DNA of 64,000 nt from JANQFV01 sp964468185 (GTDB lineage: Bacteria; Planctomycetota; Phycisphaerae; UBA1845; Fen-1342): assembly GCA_964468185.1 (NCBI GenBank), contig CAYXTR010000005.1:62001-126000 (forward strand), written 5' to 3'. Numbering within the stretch: position 1 is the stretch's first letter; the number at the start of each line of letters is the position of its first letter. Made by a program: the position numbers and the translations under genes. The notes below the pieces were generated by a model. The model was not told the DNA's origin. It made no database searches and saw only the letters and a program-made list of their open reading frames with translations. Positions 17,604 through 26,378 of this stretch are shown one piece after another.

Positions 17604-18452
17604 ATGACGCCAGAGTCTGATCGTCAATTCGCATGGGGTAATGGGAAGAAGCAATTCGGGGGTGACGTGCTCGTTATCGCCAGTGGAAAAGGCGGGGTCG
17701 GCAAGACGAATCTGGCATTGAACCTCGGGATCATACTCGCGCGACGTGGGCAACGAGCCGTATTACTTGATGCGGACTTCGGGCTGGCCAATGCGGACAT
17801 CCTGCTCAACGTCTCCCCGCTGGCGGACTTTGACGATCTGCGTGACCCGACGCGGGACGTTGAGGAACTTCTGGTGCGGGGGCCAGGCGGCTTGCGATTG
17901 ATCTGTGCGGCGTCGAGTCTGGCACATGACCGACGGCGTGTAGGGTGGGATCCGGAGATGTGCCGGCTTGCGTTGCAGCGTCTGCGGGGGTGTTGCGACA
18001 CACTGCTGGTCGACTGTGGCGCCGGGCTGAATCCATCGATTTCGGCGATGACCCGGACGGGGGGCAAGCTGATTCTGGTCACGACGCCTGAACCGACGGC
18101 GCTGGCGGATGGGTACGCGGTATTGAAGATGCTGGCGGCGGACGGTTTCGACGGGGCGGTGGGCGTCGTGGTCAACATGGCGCGGCACGGCGGGGAGGGG
18201 CAGCAGGTTGGGGCGCGGCTCGCGCGGGTGGCGGACTCGTTTCTCGGACTTTCAGTAGCGTATCTGGGGTGGATCCCAGTGGATCGGCATGTGCCACAGG
18301 CTGTGCGGGCCCGGGTCCCCGTAGTGGAGCGATACAGGCGATGTCCTGCAAGCCTTTGTTTTCACAGGATTTGTGATCGGATCGCCCCTGAGGGGGTGCC
18401 GGCGGTGGCCGGGAACGGGATCTGGTCGCGGGTTGCAGGGCTATTCCTCTAG
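17604..18452 (+). CDS. flhG: Flagellar number regulator FlhG (MinD/ParA-type ATPase)
   Basis: FlhG (also FleN or YlxH) is a MinD-like ATPase that limits flagellar number together with FlhF. The 282-residue product has the deviant Walker A ASGKGGVGKTNLALNLG (about residues 29-45), the DADFGLANADILL switch region typical of FlhG, a second conserved stretch DTLLVDCGAGLNPSISAMTR and VTTPEPTALADGYAVLKM. There is no C-terminal MinD amphipathic helix that I can recognise. The FleQ-binding features cannot be judged by eye. It lies directly after flhF. Confidence 0.92.
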   Translation: MTPESDRQFAWGNGKKQFGGDVLVIASGKGGVGKTNLALNLGIILARRGQRAVLLDADFGLANADILLNVSPLADFDDLRDPTRDVEELLVRGPGGLRLICAASSLAHDRRRVGWDPEMCRLALQRLRGCCDTLLVDCGAGLNPSISAMTRTGGKLILVTTPEPTALADGYAVLKMLAADGFDGAVGVVVNMARHGGEGQQVGARLARVADSFLGLSVAYLGWIPVDRHVPQAVRARVPVVERYRRCPASLCFHRICDRIAPEGVPAVAGNGIWSRVAGLFL

Positions 18453-18505
18453 CGGCGTGCAAGGAAGCGCGCCGACGGACCGATAGGTAGTCACGGAAGC
18501 AGCTT

Positions 18506-18802
18506 ATGGTCCGAAGTACAGGTGCACAGATCGGCTTGCTCGCGTTTACGGTCGCCATCGTGGCGGGTCTGTATGCCGGCAATTCGCCGGCGGTCGTTTT
18601 GACGCGGGGGCTCGTTGCCATGCTGGTGGGGGCGGTGGTGGGGCAGCTTGCGGCGTGGGCGGCGAAGTTGATTCTCCGCGATTATCTCCAGAAGCGCAAG
18701 CTCGAGATTGACCGCGAGCACGTGGCGGCAGTGCGGAAGATGCTCGGTGAGTCTGACGAGGATCCGGAGCCGGCCAAGTCCGAACCAATTGAGGTGGGAT
18801 AG
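18506..18802 (+). CDS. Small two-helix membrane protein in the flagellar operon
   Basis: I do not recognise a family. The 98-residue product has two predicted membrane helices (about residues 8-27 and 34-56, separated by a short turn), followed by a charged helix beginning LRDYLQKRKLEIDREHVAAV and an acidic tail. ATG has GGAAG seven bases upstream. It sits between flhG and fliA on the same strand, with the fliA ribosome site lying at its end, so co-expression with flagellar genes is likely. A role in placement or motor assembly is only a guess from context. Confidence 0.7.
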   Translation: MVRSTGAQIGLLAFTVAIVAGLYAGNSPAVVLTRGLVAMLVGAVVGQLAAWAAKLILRDYLQKRKLEIDREHVAAVRKMLGESDEDPEPAKSEPIEVG

Positions 18803-18806
18803 CGGT

Positions 18807-19664
18807 ATGAATGGCGGAAAAGGCAGACCGAGCCGGCTACGGCGCGTCAGTCGCGAGCAGCGCACCCGGAGTTTCCCGGATCAGGAGTCGCTCAAGAAAG
18901 CGTGGGCGAAGTTCAAGCGCACGGGTGAGGACGGCATGCGCAACCGGCTGATCGAGCATTATCTGTATCTGGTGCGCTACAACGCGGAGCGCATTGGGGG
19001 GAAGTTGCCGGATGAGGTGGATGTTGACGATTTGATGAGTGCGGGCATCTTCGGACTCGTCGATGCGATTGACGCATTTGATCTGGAGCGCGGCGTGAAG
19101 TTCGAGACGTATTGTGCGCCGCGTATCCGGGGTGCGATTCTCGATGAGCTGCGCAATATGGACTGGGTCCCGCGGCTCGTGCGGCACCGGGCTCACAAGC
19201 TGGCGGACGCCAAGCGCACGCTGGAGGTGGAACTGGGACGCGTGCCGAATGACGATGAGATTGCCCGGCGGCTCAACATGAGCAAGCCGCAGTTTGAGAA
19301 GCTGCTGCGGGATGCGAATGCGGTATCGCTGATCTCGCTGTCGCGCAAGTACAGCGACCCGGATTCGCAGCGGGATGTTTTCGAGATCGACGTATTGCCG
19401 GATGATCACGGATGTGATCCGGTTGTTGAAGCGCAGAAGGAGGACGTGAAGGAACTCGTAACGCGGGGGTTGAGTCGGGCCGAGCGGCTCATTGTCGTGC
19501 TGTACTACTATGAGCAGATGACGATGAAGCAGATCGGGCAGACGCTTGATCTGTCGGAATCGCGGGTGAGTCAGATGCACTCGGCGATTCTCATGCGGCT
19601 GCGTGGTCAGCTTCAGGCGCGGCGCGGTGAACTGCTGCCGGAGACTGTGACGGAGCACGAGTAG
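18807..19664 (+). CDS. fliA: RNA polymerase sigma-28 factor FliA
   Basis: FliA directs transcription of late flagellar and chemotaxis genes. The 285-residue product has sigma region 2 (LMSAGIFGLVDAIDAFDLER, then GVKFETYCAPRIRGAILDEL, matching the YAxxRIRGAMxDeLR signature of FliA/WhiG factors), a region 3 (GRVPNDDEIARRLNMSKPQF) and region 4 (LSRAERLIVVLYYYEQMTMK with QIGQTLDLSESRVSQMHSAI). Start ATG 18807 was preferred to an upstream in-frame start because GAGGTGGGA lies eight bases before it. It is a little longer than the 239 residues of E. coli FliA because of an N-terminal basic extension. Confidence 0.95.
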   Translation: MNGGKGRPSRLRRVSREQRTRSFPDQESLKKAWAKFKRTGEDGMRNRLIEHYLYLVRYNAERIGGKLPDEVDVDDLMSAGIFGLVDAIDAFDLERGVKFETYCAPRIRGAILDELRNMDWVPRLVRHRAHKLADAKRTLEVELGRVPNDDEIARRLNMSKPQFEKLLRDANAVSLISLSRKYSDPDSQRDVFEIDVLPDDHGCDPVVEAQKEDVKELVTRGLSRAERLIVVLYYYEQMTMKQIGQTLDLSESRVSQMHSAILMRLRGQLQARRGELLPETVTEHE

Positions 19665-19682
19665 ACACACGGAGGCCGGGTC

Positions 19683-19988
19683 ATGACCGGTGCAATTCCT
19701 CCTACCTGGCTGAACTCCATCGTCCAGGGGCATGGGGCCAAGACGCGCGCTGCCGAAGAGAAGCAGAAGGAAAATGCGGCGCAGGCTGAGGCTACCGGTG
19801 AGGGGAGTTTCGGGAACAATCTCCAGGATGTGATCGAGGCGAGTGATCGCGACAGTCAGGTCTATTCGGATGCCGAGGGCAGCGGCAGCCAGGGCCGTCC
19901 GTCGGAAGAGGCGGTTGAGGAGGAGCGGAACGCGGCTGAGGGCGGAGATGATGCGACGACCGATGGCGGGCTGGACCTGCAGGCATGA
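19683..19988 (+). CDS. Small acidic protein downstream of fliA
   Basis: No named family was recognised. The 101-residue product is hydrophilic and low in complexity: a short N-terminal helix (IPPTWLNSIVQGHGAKTRAA), a Glu/Ala/Gln-rich stretch, LQDVIEASDRDSQVYSDAEG in the middle, and a very acidic Gly-rich tail. It begins 18 bases after fliA and is probably the last gene of the flagellar operon. Its size, disorder and place next to the sigma factor recall the anti-sigma factor FlgM, but I see no FlgM sequence similarity, so this remains a hypothesis. Confidence 0.7.
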   Translation: MTGAIPPTWLNSIVQGHGAKTRAAEEKQKENAAQAEATGEGSFGNNLQDVIEASDRDSQVYSDAEGSGSQGRPSEEAVEEERNAAEGGDDATTDGGLDLQA

Positions 19989-20013
19989 GATGAGCGGCGC
20001 TTCTTTCCGTTGA

Positions 20014-20042
20014 TTGACACGCTATCCCCCGCCCTCTAGTTT
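20014..20042 (+). promoter_or_regulatory. Candidate sigma-70 type promoter for ppa
   Basis: TTGACA (20014-20019) is an exact -35 consensus, separated by 17 bases from TAGTTT (20037-20042), a weak -10. It lies about 85 bases before the ppa start and just after the end of the flagellar operon, where a new promoter is expected. Confidence 0.5.
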
Positions 20043-20127
20043 GATGTGGCGTTCGGGAGCGAGTCGTTGCCTGCGCGCCGCTGGAGTGTGCGTGGGATTG
20101 CTGCGCTGGGAGGTGAGGTGCTGACTC

Positions 20128-20688
20128 ATGATTGACCGTGGTCCGTTTGCTCAGGTACCGGCGGGAACACATTTGCCGTCGGCTGTGAATGCGATCGTCG
20201 AGATCCCGCGGGGACGTCGCAGCAAATTTGAGGTGGATACGCAGACCGGGCTGATGCGTCTGGATCGCTATTTGTACTCGTCGAGCCATTATCCCGGCGA
20301 CTATGGATTCATTCCGCAGACGCTGGCGGAGGATGGCGACAACCTCGATATTCTGGTGATGGTGAACGAGCCGACATTCTCGGGTTGTCTGATACAGGCC
20401 CGGGTGATCGGGCTGTTTCGGATGATGGACCGTGGTCAGCACGACTACAAGATCCTCGCTGTGCCCAACTCAGATCCCCTATTCGCCGAGTTTCAGGATC
20501 TGGACGACGTGCCGAAGCACTTTTTGCGAGAGGTGGAGCACTTCTTCGCCAGCTACAAGCTGCTCGAAGGCGTGACAACGGTGACGGAGGGGTGGGACGA
20601 CGCGGCCGCGGCGGCGACGGAAGTTCACGACTCGGTCGACCGGTACATGGCGGAGCTTACGCGACGTGCGAAGAGTCAGCTTGGTTGA
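20128..20688 (+). CDS. ppa: Inorganic pyrophosphatase
   Basis: This enzyme hydrolyses pyrophosphate to two phosphates, pulling biosynthetic reactions forward in the cytoplasm. The 186-residue product is a family I pyrophosphatase: VEIPRGRRSKFEVDTQTGLM, DRYLYSSSHYPGDYGFIPQT, and the metal-binding DxDxxD-type stretch EDGDNLDILVMV. The later VIGLFRMMDRGQHDYKILAV is typical as well. The C-terminal helices match family length. It is separated from the flagellar operon by 139 bases and has its own likely promoter. Confidence 0.96.
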   Translation: MIDRGPFAQVPAGTHLPSAVNAIVEIPRGRRSKFEVDTQTGLMRLDRYLYSSSHYPGDYGFIPQTLAEDGDNLDILVMVNEPTFSGCLIQARVIGLFRMMDRGQHDYKILAVPNSDPLFAEFQDLDDVPKHFLREVEHFFASYKLLEGVTTVTEGWDDAAAAATEVHDSVDRYMAELTRRAKSQLG

Positions 20689-20800
20689 TTGCGTGAGACT
20701 GAGGGGTAGATGCATTGAGGGTCTGGATGATTGGGGGATGTGGTGGTCGTAGTTCGACTGATACACCGTAGTGCGAAGCCATGCCGAGTGATGAAGAAGG

Positions 20801-20837
20801 CACGGCCGACGGGCGTCGGGGACGCGCGCCGGCCGTG
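20801..20837. terminator. Inverted repeat between convergent ppa and protease genes
   Basis: CACGGCCG (20801-20808) pairs with CGGCCGTG (20830-20837), with a second nested stem GCGTC-GGG-GACGC inside. On the minus strand the stem is followed by CCTTCTTC, weakly T-rich, so it may terminate the protease transcript; it lies between two converging genes and could act in both directions. Confidence 0.5.
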
Positions 20838-20862
20838 TTACCATTAGGGGCAAACCAGTCAG

Positions 20863-23655
20863 TTAGCGCGACAGCAGCTCCACGAAGGAGTTGATGTCGT
20901 CAAAGTCGACCGTTCCGCTGTTGTTGATATCGCCGTTGAGCCAGTTGCAATCCGGCCAGGTGGCTTCATAGGCGTTCTGTCCGGACAGGGCCAGCACGAA
21001 CGGGTTGATGTCGTCGAAATCGACATCGCCGTCGCAGTCCATGTCGCCCAACTCGAAGGGGCATTGCTCGAGAATCGTCAGCGAGACCTGGGCGGTGTCC
21101 TGGCGGCCGAGTGCATCCGTCACCAGCACGCGCGGCTCGAAGGTGCCGGTCTCCGTTGGCGTGCCATAGATCTCGCCGTCCGGCGAGAGATTGAGACCGT
21201 CGGGTAGTGGAACCGGTTGGATCAACTCGAGCGAGTCGGCGTTGTTCAGTGAGCCGGCGCCGTCGTATGTGGCCAGCAGGTAATGCTGTCCATCGCCGGC
21301 GGAGATACCGATGGTCGGCGTCAGGTCCATGTTGGACGGGCCGTAGTGGAACTGGATGGTGCCGTCGTTGAACAGGGTGACCGAGAAGTCGCCTTCTGCC
21401 GCGCATGGGTAGTGCTCGACGTCCCAGCGGATCGTGACCTGGCCAGCCACGGAAGCATCGATGTAGATGTCGTTGCTACTGGCACAGTCGGTCTCCCAGT
21501 CGTCCCACAGCGGGGCGATGCGGACGTTGTCCAGGAGCTCGTCGGTCGAGTTTGAATAATCGGCGGAGTTGCTGGCGAAGTCGAGGTATCCGTTCGAGCA
21601 GACCCACACGTTGCTATAGGTGTCGCCGAAGAACGGGAAGTTGAAGGGCAGACCGTATTGCCATGAGTTGTCGTCCGCGTTCCAGTTCTGGTCGCTGCCG
21701 ACGGCTTCGAACTCGTTGCTGCCCATGTTCAGCTCGACGTATTCGTCGGTCAGGAGCGTCCACGCGAGTTCGGGCTGGCCCTGGTCGGCTTCGAGCTGCA
21801 CCGGGCCGTAGGCGCGGTTCAGGCAACCGTTAGGCAGGGTCTCGGTGATAATGGTGGGTGGGTCAAACTGCACGAGGATCGTCACCGTCGCGACCTCGGA
21901 GTCGCCGCCCTCGGGTGGAACGCCGCCATCGGTGGCCTGGAACTGGAACGTGTCCTCGCCGTAGAAGCCGCCGGAGGGCGTGTAAACGACTTCGTTACCG
22001 TTGTTAACGAGGGTGTAGGGCAGGTCGCTGGGCAGGATGACGTAGCCATTTCCGGCGTCGGCGATCTGCTGTGCGGGCAGCGAGACGATCTTCCACTCGA
22101 TGGGGTTGGGGCCGCCATCGGAATCGGTCGCGAGCAGGGTGGCGGTAACGGGGGTGTCGACGGCGGTCTCGTAGTAGCTGTCCTGGACGCGTGGCGGGCT
22201 CGGGCCGCACATGTCGAGCGCGAGGAGCACGCACTCGTAGGCGTCGATCATGCCCCAGCCATAGTCATTATCCTCGCCGGCGGGTCCCAGGTCGACCGCG
22301 GTTTCGTAGATGATCTGCTTGATTTCGTCGTTGGTGAGGTCGGGGCAGGCTTGACGCATGAGGGCAACAACGCCGTTGACGTGCGGCGACGCCATCGAAG
22401 TGCCGCTCTTGGTGTCGTAGCCGCCGGGGACGGCGGAGCGGACATCCTCGCCGGGGGCGGCGATGTCGGGTTTGATTGCCACGCTGCCGTCGGGCGTGCA
22501 GTAGGTTGGGCCGCGCGAGGAGAAGCTGGAGATGGGCCAACCACCGACGTTGGCGTTGACCGAAGCTACCGCAACGACGTTGTAGGGCGTCGTGGCGCGG
22601 TCCGCGGGGCGGCGGAGGCCGCTGGAGCCTTCGTTACCGGCGGAGAAGAGCATGACGATGCCGGCGGCTTCGCAGGCGTCGATAGCATCCCAGAAGAATT
22701 CGTCGCAGGGCGGGACATCCCACCATTCGTTGACGCCCCACGAATTGGAATTGGTAGCGGGGACGTCCCAGACGGTAGCGGGATTGCCGTCGGGGTCGGT
22801 CAACCACTGGTACGCGCTGATGACGTCGCTGTAGAACTCGGGCGTGACGCTTTGGCCGATGGAGTTGTCCGCGATCCACATGGCGCCGGGGGCAACACCG
22901 ATCTCGTCCCCGGGGAGGCCGCCGCAGACGGTGCCCATGGTGTGGGTGCCGTGCGTGCCGCTATCGCCGGGGAAGTTGGCGTAGCCGCCGAGGGAGTCGC
23001 GCCAGGCCCACTCGGGGTGGCCGGCGTACTCGGGCAGGGTTCCGGCCCAGCGGCTGGCGAGGGCGGGGTGGTTGCCGTCGACGCCGGTGTCAAGCGTGGA
23101 GACGAGGATGCCTTCGCCGGTGTAGCCGAGGGCCCAGACTTCGGGTGCGCGGATCGCGACGAGGCCGGGCTCCGGCTCATCGGTGGGGCTTGCGCCGCCG
23201 GGTTCCTTTCCGGAGGACGTTGGCTCGATGAGTTCGACGGGGTAGTTGAAGTAGATGCGGAGGACGTCGGGATGCTCGGCGAGCGCGCGGATGGTGCTGG
23301 CCGGTGCGTCGACGCGGAAGGCGTTACAGATCCAGTAGGACTCGAAGTGCTCGATTTCGCCGGCGATGGCGAGTGATTTGAGATGATCGCGCAGGTTGGC
23401 CTGCGTGATATCGCGGGTGGCCTGGAGCGTGCGCACGACGGTCTCGTGTCGGGCCCGCAGGCTGGCGCGCTGCGCATCGAGTTGCATCTCCAGTGCTTCG
23501 AGATCTACCGGATTCTTGACGTAGACCAGGGTGGAGACGGTGTCCTCATCGCCTTTGGCGGCGAGGATATTCTCCAGGCCGGAGTCCAGTGTGCCGGCCA
23601 GCGAGGTTGCGGCAAACGCTGCCAGCAGGCCGCACAAGATCCACTTCTGCTTCAT
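20863..23655 (-). CDS. Secreted subtilisin-like (S8) protease with dockerin-like tail
   Basis: This 930-residue protein has a signal peptide (ILCGLLAAFAATSLA), a propeptide-like region (about 30-145), and an S8 catalytic domain with Asp189 in STLDTGVDGNHPAL, His238 in GTHGTHTMGT, the oxyanion Asn341 in FSAGNEG and Ser420 in SGTSMASPHVNG. A cadherin-like beta region (about 500-600, ending TVTILVQF) and a further beta-rich region follow. The last 60 residues carry two FDDI repeats (GDMDCDGDVDFDDINPFVLA and GDINNSGTVDFDDINSFVEL) like type I dockerins. The tail closely resembles that of the protein at 61421-63781. It is probably exported and surface-bound or released; its substrate is unknown. 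Confidence 0.93.
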   Translation of the reverse strand: MKQKWILCGLLAAFAATSLAGTLDSGLENILAAKGDEDTVSTLVYVKNPVDLEALEMQLDAQRASLRARHETVVRTLQATRDITQANLRDHLKSLAIAGEIEHFESYWICNAFRVDAPASTIRALAEHPDVLRIYFNYPVELIEPTSSGKEPGGASPTDEPEPGLVAIRAPEVWALGYTGEGILVSTLDTGVDGNHPALASRWAGTLPEYAGHPEWAWRDSLGGYANFPGDSGTHGTHTMGTVCGGLPGDEIGVAPGAMWIADNSIGQSVTPEFYSDVISAYQWLTDPDGNPATVWDVPATNSNSWGVNEWWDVPPCDEFFWDAIDACEAAGIVMLFSAGNEGSSGLRRPADRATTPYNVVAVASVNANVGGWPISSFSSRGPTYCTPDGSVAIKPDIAAPGEDVRSAVPGGYDTKSGTSMASPHVNGVVALMRQACPDLTNDEIKQIIYETAVDLGPAGEDNDYGWGMIDAYECVLLALDMCGPSPPRVQDSYYETAVDTPVTATLLATDSDGGPNPIEWKIVSLPAQQIADAGNGYVILPSDLPYTLVNNGNEVVYTPSGGFYGEDTFQFQATDGGVPPEGGDSEVATVTILVQFDPPTIITETLPNGCLNRAYGPVQLEADQGQPELAWTLLTDEYVELNMGSNEFEAVGSDQNWNADDNSWQYGLPFNFPFFGDTYSNVWVCSNGYLDFASNSADYSNSTDELLDNVRIAPLWDDWETDCASSNDIYIDASVAGQVTIRWDVEHYPCAAEGDFSVTLFNDGTIQFHYGPSNMDLTPTIGISAGDGQHYLLATYDGAGSLNNADSLELIQPVPLPDGLNLSPDGEIYGTPTETGTFEPRVLVTDALGRQDTAQVSLTILEQCPFELGDMDCDGDVDFDDINPFVLALSGQNAYEATWPDCNWLNGDINNSGTVDFDDINSFVELLSR

Positions 23656-23757
23656 GAGTCTTCTCCCGTGTCCTCACATCGAGGTATGCGGCGGCTGGCA
23701 GGGTACACGCCTTCCAAGCCGGCGCAGCTTCGCAAGTTTCGTGATTGTGATGTCGCC

Positions 23758-23785
23758 GGGCCAAGATCGATTGACGGGTTGGCCC
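23758..23785. repeat. Inverted repeat in the gap between protease and GGDEF genes
   Basis: GGGCCAA (23758-23764) pairs with TTGGCCC (23779-23785) around a 14-base loop. It lies in the 290-base gap between two minus-strand genes, downstream of the diguanylate cyclase and upstream of the protease start. No T run follows. The rest of the gap shows no gene and only a short palindrome, ACTGATTTCAGT, at 23905-23916. Confidence 0.35.
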
Positions 23786-23945
23786 AGCGCGAGCATGCGA
23801 CATACACGCTGCCGCTTGGGCGGGCGTTCGTGTTGGGCATGCTAGACCTCGGATTAGGCCTGACGCGAAGGTTGCGCCGGCCGAGCTTCCATCCCAGCGT
23901 CATTACTGATTTCAGTGTATCGGTCATGGTAGTGCGATGCAACGA

Positions 23946-25328
23946 CTATTTATCCCTGTTGTTACCGGTCTGGCGTTGACGGGCCGCGCCTACGGCTTGG
24001 TGGACGTCCCGTGCTGTCATCACATGCTGGCCGGTGCGTTTGGCCAGATACATGGCGGCGTCAGCCAGGCGCAGCAGACGCTCCGCGTCTGGGGTGCCAT
24101 TTGCCTGCAGCGAGGCGATGCCGATTGAGAGCCGCAGTTGATCGCGCAGCTTTGCGAAGCTGCGGGCGCGTTGGGCGAACAAGGCGCAGAGGCGGTTGGC
24201 GACGTGGCGCGCTTCCTCGGTGGTTGTGTGCGACAGGATGAGGACAAACTCGTCGCCGCCGTAGCGGACGCCGCGGTCCTGACCGCGTCGCAGCGATCCG
24301 CGGATGAGCTCGCCGACGAAGCTGATGAGCTCATCGCCGGTGCGATGTCCGTGCTGATCGTTGAGTGCCTTGAAGTTATCAACGTCGACCACGAGCAGGG
24401 AGAGTTCGCTGCCGTCACGGGCAGCGTGGGTCAGCAGTTCGGGCAGGTCGCGTTCCAAGGCGCGGCGGTTCTCCAATCCGCTGAGGGGGTCGGTGTCGGC
24501 GTCGCGTTGGGCTTTCCGTTCGGCCAGGGCGGCGCTGCGGGTGCGGCTGTCCACCTGGTGCTCGACGCTGTGTCGCAGGCGGCTGGCTTCATTCCGCCAG
24601 TGTTTGAGGTCCTGCTGAAGCTCAGAAACCGTGCGGACCAGACTGGCCAGTTCCGGGGGGGTCGAGCTTGTTGTGGCGAGGTCGGTCAGGCCCTCGTGCA
24701 GGCGGCGCAATGAGCGGCCGAGGCGCGTCACGGGCTGCTCAATGCCGTATTGGAACCAGGCAAGGCTGAGGACGACGCCGGCGAGTGCGAGGCCGACCAG
24801 CATGGCATAGGTGGTCGCGGACGTCTCGGCCTGTGCGTCGCCGCGATCGAGGATGACGGCGAGGATCGAGTCTGACGCGGGCTGGGGCAGTGTGTGCAGC
24901 TCGAAACGCTGTGATGCCCGGCCGTCGATGAGCAGTTGATTGCTTGTGGGCTCGCTGCCAGTGAAGTCGATCTGCGCGTGGATCTCGGATTGCGGGATGG
25001 GGATGCGATGCTGGAAGGCGAGGCCTTTCCCTTGGCGGTTGAAGATGCCGGCCCACATCAAGCGTTTGCCGGCCTCTTCGAGGCGGTCGTAAGCAAGCTC
25101 GTGTTCGGCGGCGGGCTGATTGATCGTCTCAAGGTGGGCCCGCAGGCTGCCGGCGAGAAGGCTCTCGAACTCGTGCGTTTGGCGTTGCTGCAGGTCGGCG
25201 AGTCGCAGACGTCCGATCATAAGAGTCGGGACTGCCACGGAGACGGCGGTAAAGAGGATCAGCAGCAAGCCACGCGCCTGGAGGCTGCCGGGCACGAGCG
25301 CACGGAGTCTGGTCACCCAGTTCTTCAT
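23946..25328 (-). CDS. Membrane diguanylate cyclase (GGDEF)
   Basis: The enzyme makes cyclic di-GMP from two GTP. The 460-residue product has an N-terminal membrane helix (about residues 18-40), a sensory extracytoplasmic region (about 41-172), a second helix (about 173-193), a linker helix region resembling HAMP, a coiled coil and a C-terminal GGDEF domain. The domain contains DADTDPLSGLENRRALERDL, DVDNFKALNDQHGHRTGDEL and an intact GGDEF at 357-361. An I-site RxxD (RGQD, 348-351) lies exactly five residues before, so product feedback inhibition is expected. No EAL domain is present. The ligand of the sensor part is unknown. The gene is about 4 kb from the flagellar operon, and a motility link is conceivable. 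Confidence 0.93.
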   Translation of the reverse strand: MKNWVTRLRALVPGSLQARGLLLILFTAVSVAVPTLMIGRLRLADLQQRQTHEFESLLAGSLRAHLETINQPAAEHELAYDRLEEAGKRLMWAGIFNRQGKGLAFQHRIPIPQSEIHAQIDFTGSEPTSNQLLIDGRASQRFELHTLPQPASDSILAVILDRGDAQAETSATTYAMLVGLALAGVVLSLAWFQYGIEQPVTRLGRSLRRLHEGLTDLATTSSTPPELASLVRTVSELQQDLKHWRNEASRLRHSVEHQVDSRTRSAALAERKAQRDADTDPLSGLENRRALERDLPELLTHAARDGSELSLLVVDVDNFKALNDQHGHRTGDELISFVGELIRGSLRRGQDRGVRYGGDEFVLILSHTTTEEARHVANRLCALFAQRARSFAKLRDQLRLSIGIASLQANGTPDAERLLRLADAAMYLAKRTGQHVMTARDVHQAVGAARQRQTGNNRDK

Positions 25329-25439
25329 CAGAACGTATATCGGCGTGGCTTGCCTAAGGCGTGACGTGGGAAGATGGCAGGAACCCTGGGGCTGCGGTGA
25401 GCGCAGTCACAAGCGTGAATGGGGGCTTGCTATGTGATG

Positions 25440-26204
25440 TCAGGCGCTGGCGGCGGCACGGATCTCGGGCTCGTCGGTTTCGCCGGGCTGGTCCGATTCG
25501 CGTTCCTTTCGCCGGGCGATTTCGCTCATCAGCGATTCCATGGGCGGCAGATCGTCGAGGTCGGCGAGTCCGAAAACGTCGAGGAACTTCTTTGTGGTCC
25601 CGTAAAGGATGGGGCGGCCGACGATTTCGGCGCGGCCGAAGATCTTGATCAGGCCCATTTCGCGGAGCCGATTCAGCACCTCGCCGCAACTCACGCCGCG
25701 AATGGCCTCGATGTCGGCGCGGATGACGGGTTGCTTGTAGGCGACGATGGAGAGTGTTTCGAGTGCGGCGCCGGTGAGGCGTGTCTGGGCGGAGGCTTTG
25801 TTCAGCTTGGCGACCCAGGGCTGATAAGCGGGCAAGGTCAGCATCTGATAACCTTTGGCGATTTCTTCGATGCGAAAGGCGAGGCCTGCGTGGGCGTACT
25901 TCTTGTTCAACGTGTCGACGTGCTGCCGGACGGTGCGGACGGAGCCGATGTCGGCCAGTTCGGACAAGCGCTGCGGGCTCAGTGGGGCGTCGGTGGCGAA
26001 CAGGAGGGCCTCGACGATCTGCTCGGGTGTGGGGGCGACGTTCTGGTCGTACGTTTCGTACGGCGACGCCGAATCGGGTGCGTCGGAATGCGGGACCATC
26101 TCGGTGTTTGACTCTTCGGTCATACAGCCGGTAAGGGTTGCTTCCCCCGCCTCCATGGTTGTCGGGGACTCTTCGCGATCCATCGCGCGTACCTCATCAT
26201 CCAT
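25440..26204 (-). CDS. scpB: Segregation and condensation protein B
   Basis: ScpB is the kite subunit of the SMC-ScpAB chromosome condensation complex. The 254-residue product has an acidic N-terminal tail (about 1-55), a first winged helix (VEALLFATDAPLSPQRLSEL) and the second with LTGAALETLSIVAYKQPVIR, ADIEAIRGVSCGEVLNRLRE and GRPILYGTTKKFLDVFGL, all typical of ScpB. The C-terminal tail is charged. scpA, usually adjacent, is not in the window. Initiation at an internal Met would remove part of the acidic tail, so the start is uncertain. Confidence 0.95.
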   Translation of the reverse strand: MDDEVRAMDREESPTTMEAGEATLTGCMTEESNTEMVPHSDAPDSASPYETYDQNVAPTPEQIVEALLFATDAPLSPQRLSELADIGSVRTVRQHVDTLNKKYAHAGLAFRIEEIAKGYQMLTLPAYQPWVAKLNKASAQTRLTGAALETLSIVAYKQPVIRADIEAIRGVSCGEVLNRLREMGLIKIFGRAEIVGRPILYGTTKKFLDVFGLADLDDLPPMESLMSEIARRKERESDQPGETDEPEIRAAASA

Positions 26205-26378
26205 GATGTCAGGTGTCTCGCTCTGAAACTGGTAGTTATGCTAGCGATGCGCGGGCATGGCGTCCAGTTTATTTCTGAGGGAATGGGCGTGATGGTCAGC
26301 ATTTGCGGCTTGCTGTCGCGTGTGCGAGACTATGCGTGGCTTGTTGATGCCGGTTTTTCTTGAAGAAGTGAGGAAGTT

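Noticed and set aside
23905..23916. ACTGATTTCAGT palindrome as terminator of the GGDEF gene
   Set aside because: The stem is only five bases and no T run follows on the minus strand.
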